Shown: positions 61,675 to 64,000 of the stretch, piece by piece
Numbering within the stretch: the stretch's first letter is position 1
How the letters are laid out: every line of letters starts with the position of its first letter
Assembly (NCBI GenBank): GCA_949987565.1
Contig: OX465102.1
Coordinates: 16,561,812 to 16,625,811, forward strand
Source: Luidia sarsii
Lineage: Eukaryota > Echinodermata > Asteroidea > Paxillosida > Luidiidae
Direction of reading: 5' to 3'
DNA length: 64,000 nucleotides
Made by a program: the position numbers and the translations under genes
Notes under the pieces: generated by a model
What the model was told of the DNA's origin: nothing
Seen by the model: only the letters and a program-made list of their open reading frames with translations
Database searches by the model: none

Positions 61675-62400
61675 GCAGGGAGGGACAGAGAGGGAGAGAG
61701 GGAGAGAGAGACAGAGACAGAGAGAGATAGGGGTGGGGGTGGACGAGACTAAGACCAGTAGACAGAGGGGCAGAGACGGGGTTGTGACAGAGTGAGAGAC
61801 ATAGATAGTCAGGGAGAGGCAGAGACAGATAGAGGAAGAGAGAGAGGTGGGGGACATTGAGAGAGTGCGAGAGAGAAAGACGGGTGGAGAGAGGTAAAGA
61901 GTGGTGAGGGGAGGGAGAGAGAGAGAGAGAGGGGGTAGAGAGATAGAGGGAGAGAGATGAGGGTGGGGGAGACAAGAAGACGGAAAGACGGAGACAGATC
62001 CAGAGAGAGAGATTGAGACAAAAAGAGACGGAGAGACAGTAAATTGAAGGAGAGGAGAGACAGAGAGGTAGATGTGCATGCAGACAGGTATCGAGGGAGA
62101 CACAGAAGCCGACGGAGACAGAAAGAGTCAGAGATAGCGGACGATACACGGAGAGACGGAAAGACAGAGAGAGAGAGAGGAAAAAGAGGGGAGTTAGACA
62201 GACATAAACATCAGAGAGGTAGAGAGAGACAGAGAAAGAGACAGAACAACGGAGACAGCACCAAGCAGAAATTGAGGAGGAGAGACAGAGAAACTGACAG
62301 ACGGAGACAGAAAGTCAGAGACACACAAAGAAATGCAGAGAGACAGAGAGTCAGAGAGACAGAGACACAGAAACAGAGTGAGACACGGACGGAAAGATAA
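61675..62400 (+). repeat. GA-rich imperfect tract
   Basis: About 725 bp of AGAGAC/GAGGGA-type purine-rich sequence. It is roughly complementary in composition to the 60315-60883 tract. Frames through it are Arg/Glu- or Ser/Leu-rich by-products. Confidence 0.93.
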
Positions 62401-62431
62401 TTAATACAACTATAGAGACAGAAATAGAGAT

Positions 62432-62638
<207 letters not shown>

Positions 62639-62639
62639 C

Positions 62640-63525
62640 AACCAGTCTTCGATCTACCGTGTTCGTCTTTGTGAACAATTAGAATGAGGTCAAGGCGCTA
62701 TCAGAAATGGTCCCAATGATCGAGTCTTTCACGCTCAAGAATAGAAGAGTTACTTACGCCAGTCTTCACCTCCAGACACGGCATTCCGTTTCGGCAAACA
62801 AACAGAATGACACACCGATATACGGTTGGAACTTGGACAGCCTTGTGGGAATCTGGGCAGTTGTTGCGGCCGGAACAATAGTCGACCTTTTTTTTTTTAG
62901 GGGGGGACCCACCATCCTTTCCAAAATGGGGAGGATGAGTTATCTAAAAAAAACACCACGAAATCAATACAAAATGGATATGAATTAATTATGGCTCATA
63001 ATCAACAATTTGCCTGTTTCAATGGCTTTGTATTCAGTTGGCCGCCCCCCCCCCGAGGTAACCCTGCACGTATAGTCCTATTTGACGGCACAATATCTTC
63101 CTCGCACGTGTATACCCTTCGGATAGATGATCGTTATTAATTTTGGAAAATGGTGAAGAAGGTTTGGCTGGTAGAGTTCTGGTATAAGTTAAAGCCCCTA
63201 CACAACATCGGTAAGATCGACAGACAGAAATGTTCACAGATTTCCATGAAACTTATACAGTTTGAAGAAATATTTCTGCCTAAAATGTTGTAATTTGGGA
63301 GAAAAGAGTAACAGAAATCGTTTACGTCCCACCGAGATCTAATTAAAACTATTTCTCGGAACAGTACGGCGTTAAATGATGCATTTCCGCGAAACAAATG
63401 AAGCGGCATTCACGATTTTCTCGAGACTCGGTTGGCGGATTGAGCTGAAATTTGCACAGGTGTGCTATTTCATGCATATGTTGGATCAGACAACGTATGG
63501 ATGCTATTCTTTGACCTCGACCAAT
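62640..63525. other. Unique sequence near the right edge, no gene seen
   Basis: The open frames of 67-93 codons here are not supported by splice sites or similarity. T-run at 62888 and C-run at 63045. Confidence 0.4.
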
Positions 63526-63529
63526 GTTG

Positions 63530-63960
63530 TGCAGGGGCTTTAAGCCGCGGAAGTCTCGTGTTCAGGTCCCGGTCTAGTCAGGTTTTCTTTGGGCCATTTT
63601 CCATAAAGTCCCCCGTTTTGTTTTGTTTGATTGAAATTGGAAACAAAAGCTACAGCCATCTTGTGTGATCCCCGAACTGCTGAAGCCACGCAGGTTTACA
63701 GCGAATTGTTGTCTGCATCTGAATGTAAAACGGGGACATGATCCCTGGTTTATACGGCAGTTAATGGTTAAAATGCATCTGACTCGTGCCTCCACTCCTG
63801 CAAAGATAGTAGACTGTAGTAAGGAAGGCTGCCATCCAAGGGCTGCATATATAGCTCGGGTGGTAAAAAGCGCTGGTGCGTTAATCCACAGGTTGTGGGT
63901 TCAAGTCCCGGCCCATTCAAATTGTCTTGGCCATTTTTGTTTTCTCTTAAATTGTTTAAA
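63530..63960 (+). repeat. tRNA-derived SINE, family A: a fragment and a full-length copy
   Basis: The fragment at 63530-63600 ends 'gttcaggtcccggtctagtc'. The full copy at 63655-63960 shows the whole order: 'gtgatccccgaactgctgaa', 'gttgtctgcatctgaatgta', 'atgatccctggtttatacgg', 'gcaaagatagtagactgtag', 'atatagctcgggtggtaaaa', 'gttgtgggttcaagtcccgg' and a 'tcttggccattttt' end. Confidence 0.85.
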
Positions 63961-64000
63961 AGTTCCCAGCCAGTTATTCATGATCATTTCTCTCAATTGA

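Overview
This window is animal nuclear DNA. The genes are split into short exons with GT/AG introns, and the intervening sequence is packed with interspersed and tandem repeats. Frequent TACATG/ACCGGT-type words, two clear marine-invertebrate-like gene structures and the repeat load suggest a marine deuterostome. An echinoderm is my best guess, but it is an inference from texture and not proven.

Genes. (1) Bases 1-197 (+) are the last coding part of an unrecognised gene ending in a C-terminal membrane segment. (2) A complete SLC10A7 gene (solute carrier family 10 member 7) lies on the minus strand. Its start codon is at 37241 and it has 11 coding exons. The stop is at 3087, or at 8156 if exon 10 is read through; both ends are supported by sequence. 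(3) The 5' half of OBI1/RNF219 (ORC ubiquitin ligase 1) lies on the plus strand from 37544. Five exons are present up to 55513, and the gene continues past the right edge. SLC10A7 and OBI1 are head to head with 302 bp between start codons, so they probably share a bidirectional promoter. The first gene and SLC10A7 converge. No functional link between the three is evident: one protein is an endomembrane transporter-like protein tied to calcium homeostasis and glycosylation, and the other is a replication-origin ubiquitin ligase.

Layout. 0.2-3 kb: intergenic, with a MITE. 3.1-37.2 kb: SLC10A7 exons separated by repeat-rich introns. These hold a 21-bp minisatellite at 6.5-8.0 kb, a 35-bp array carrying about 27 ATGCAAAT octamers at 28.4-29.5 kb, TTAA-flanked MITEs, and a 3.5-kb degenerate DNA transposon at 32.4-35.8 kb. 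37.2-37.5 kb: shared promoter. 37.5-64 kb: OBI1 exons and very long introns. These hold 14-bp, 27-bp, 52-bp and 30-bp tandem arrays, a roughly 0.97-kb duplicated block and a (GA)n tract of about 200 bp.

Most long open frames here are frames through tandem repeats and are not genes. I saw no CRISPR, no rRNA, no convincing intact tRNA gene and no intact transposase. The most unusual items are the octamer array, the degenerate transposon with nine CGGACGTACA subterminal motifs, the nested MITE insertion with its natural near-empty site, and the two alternative SLC10A7 C-termini.
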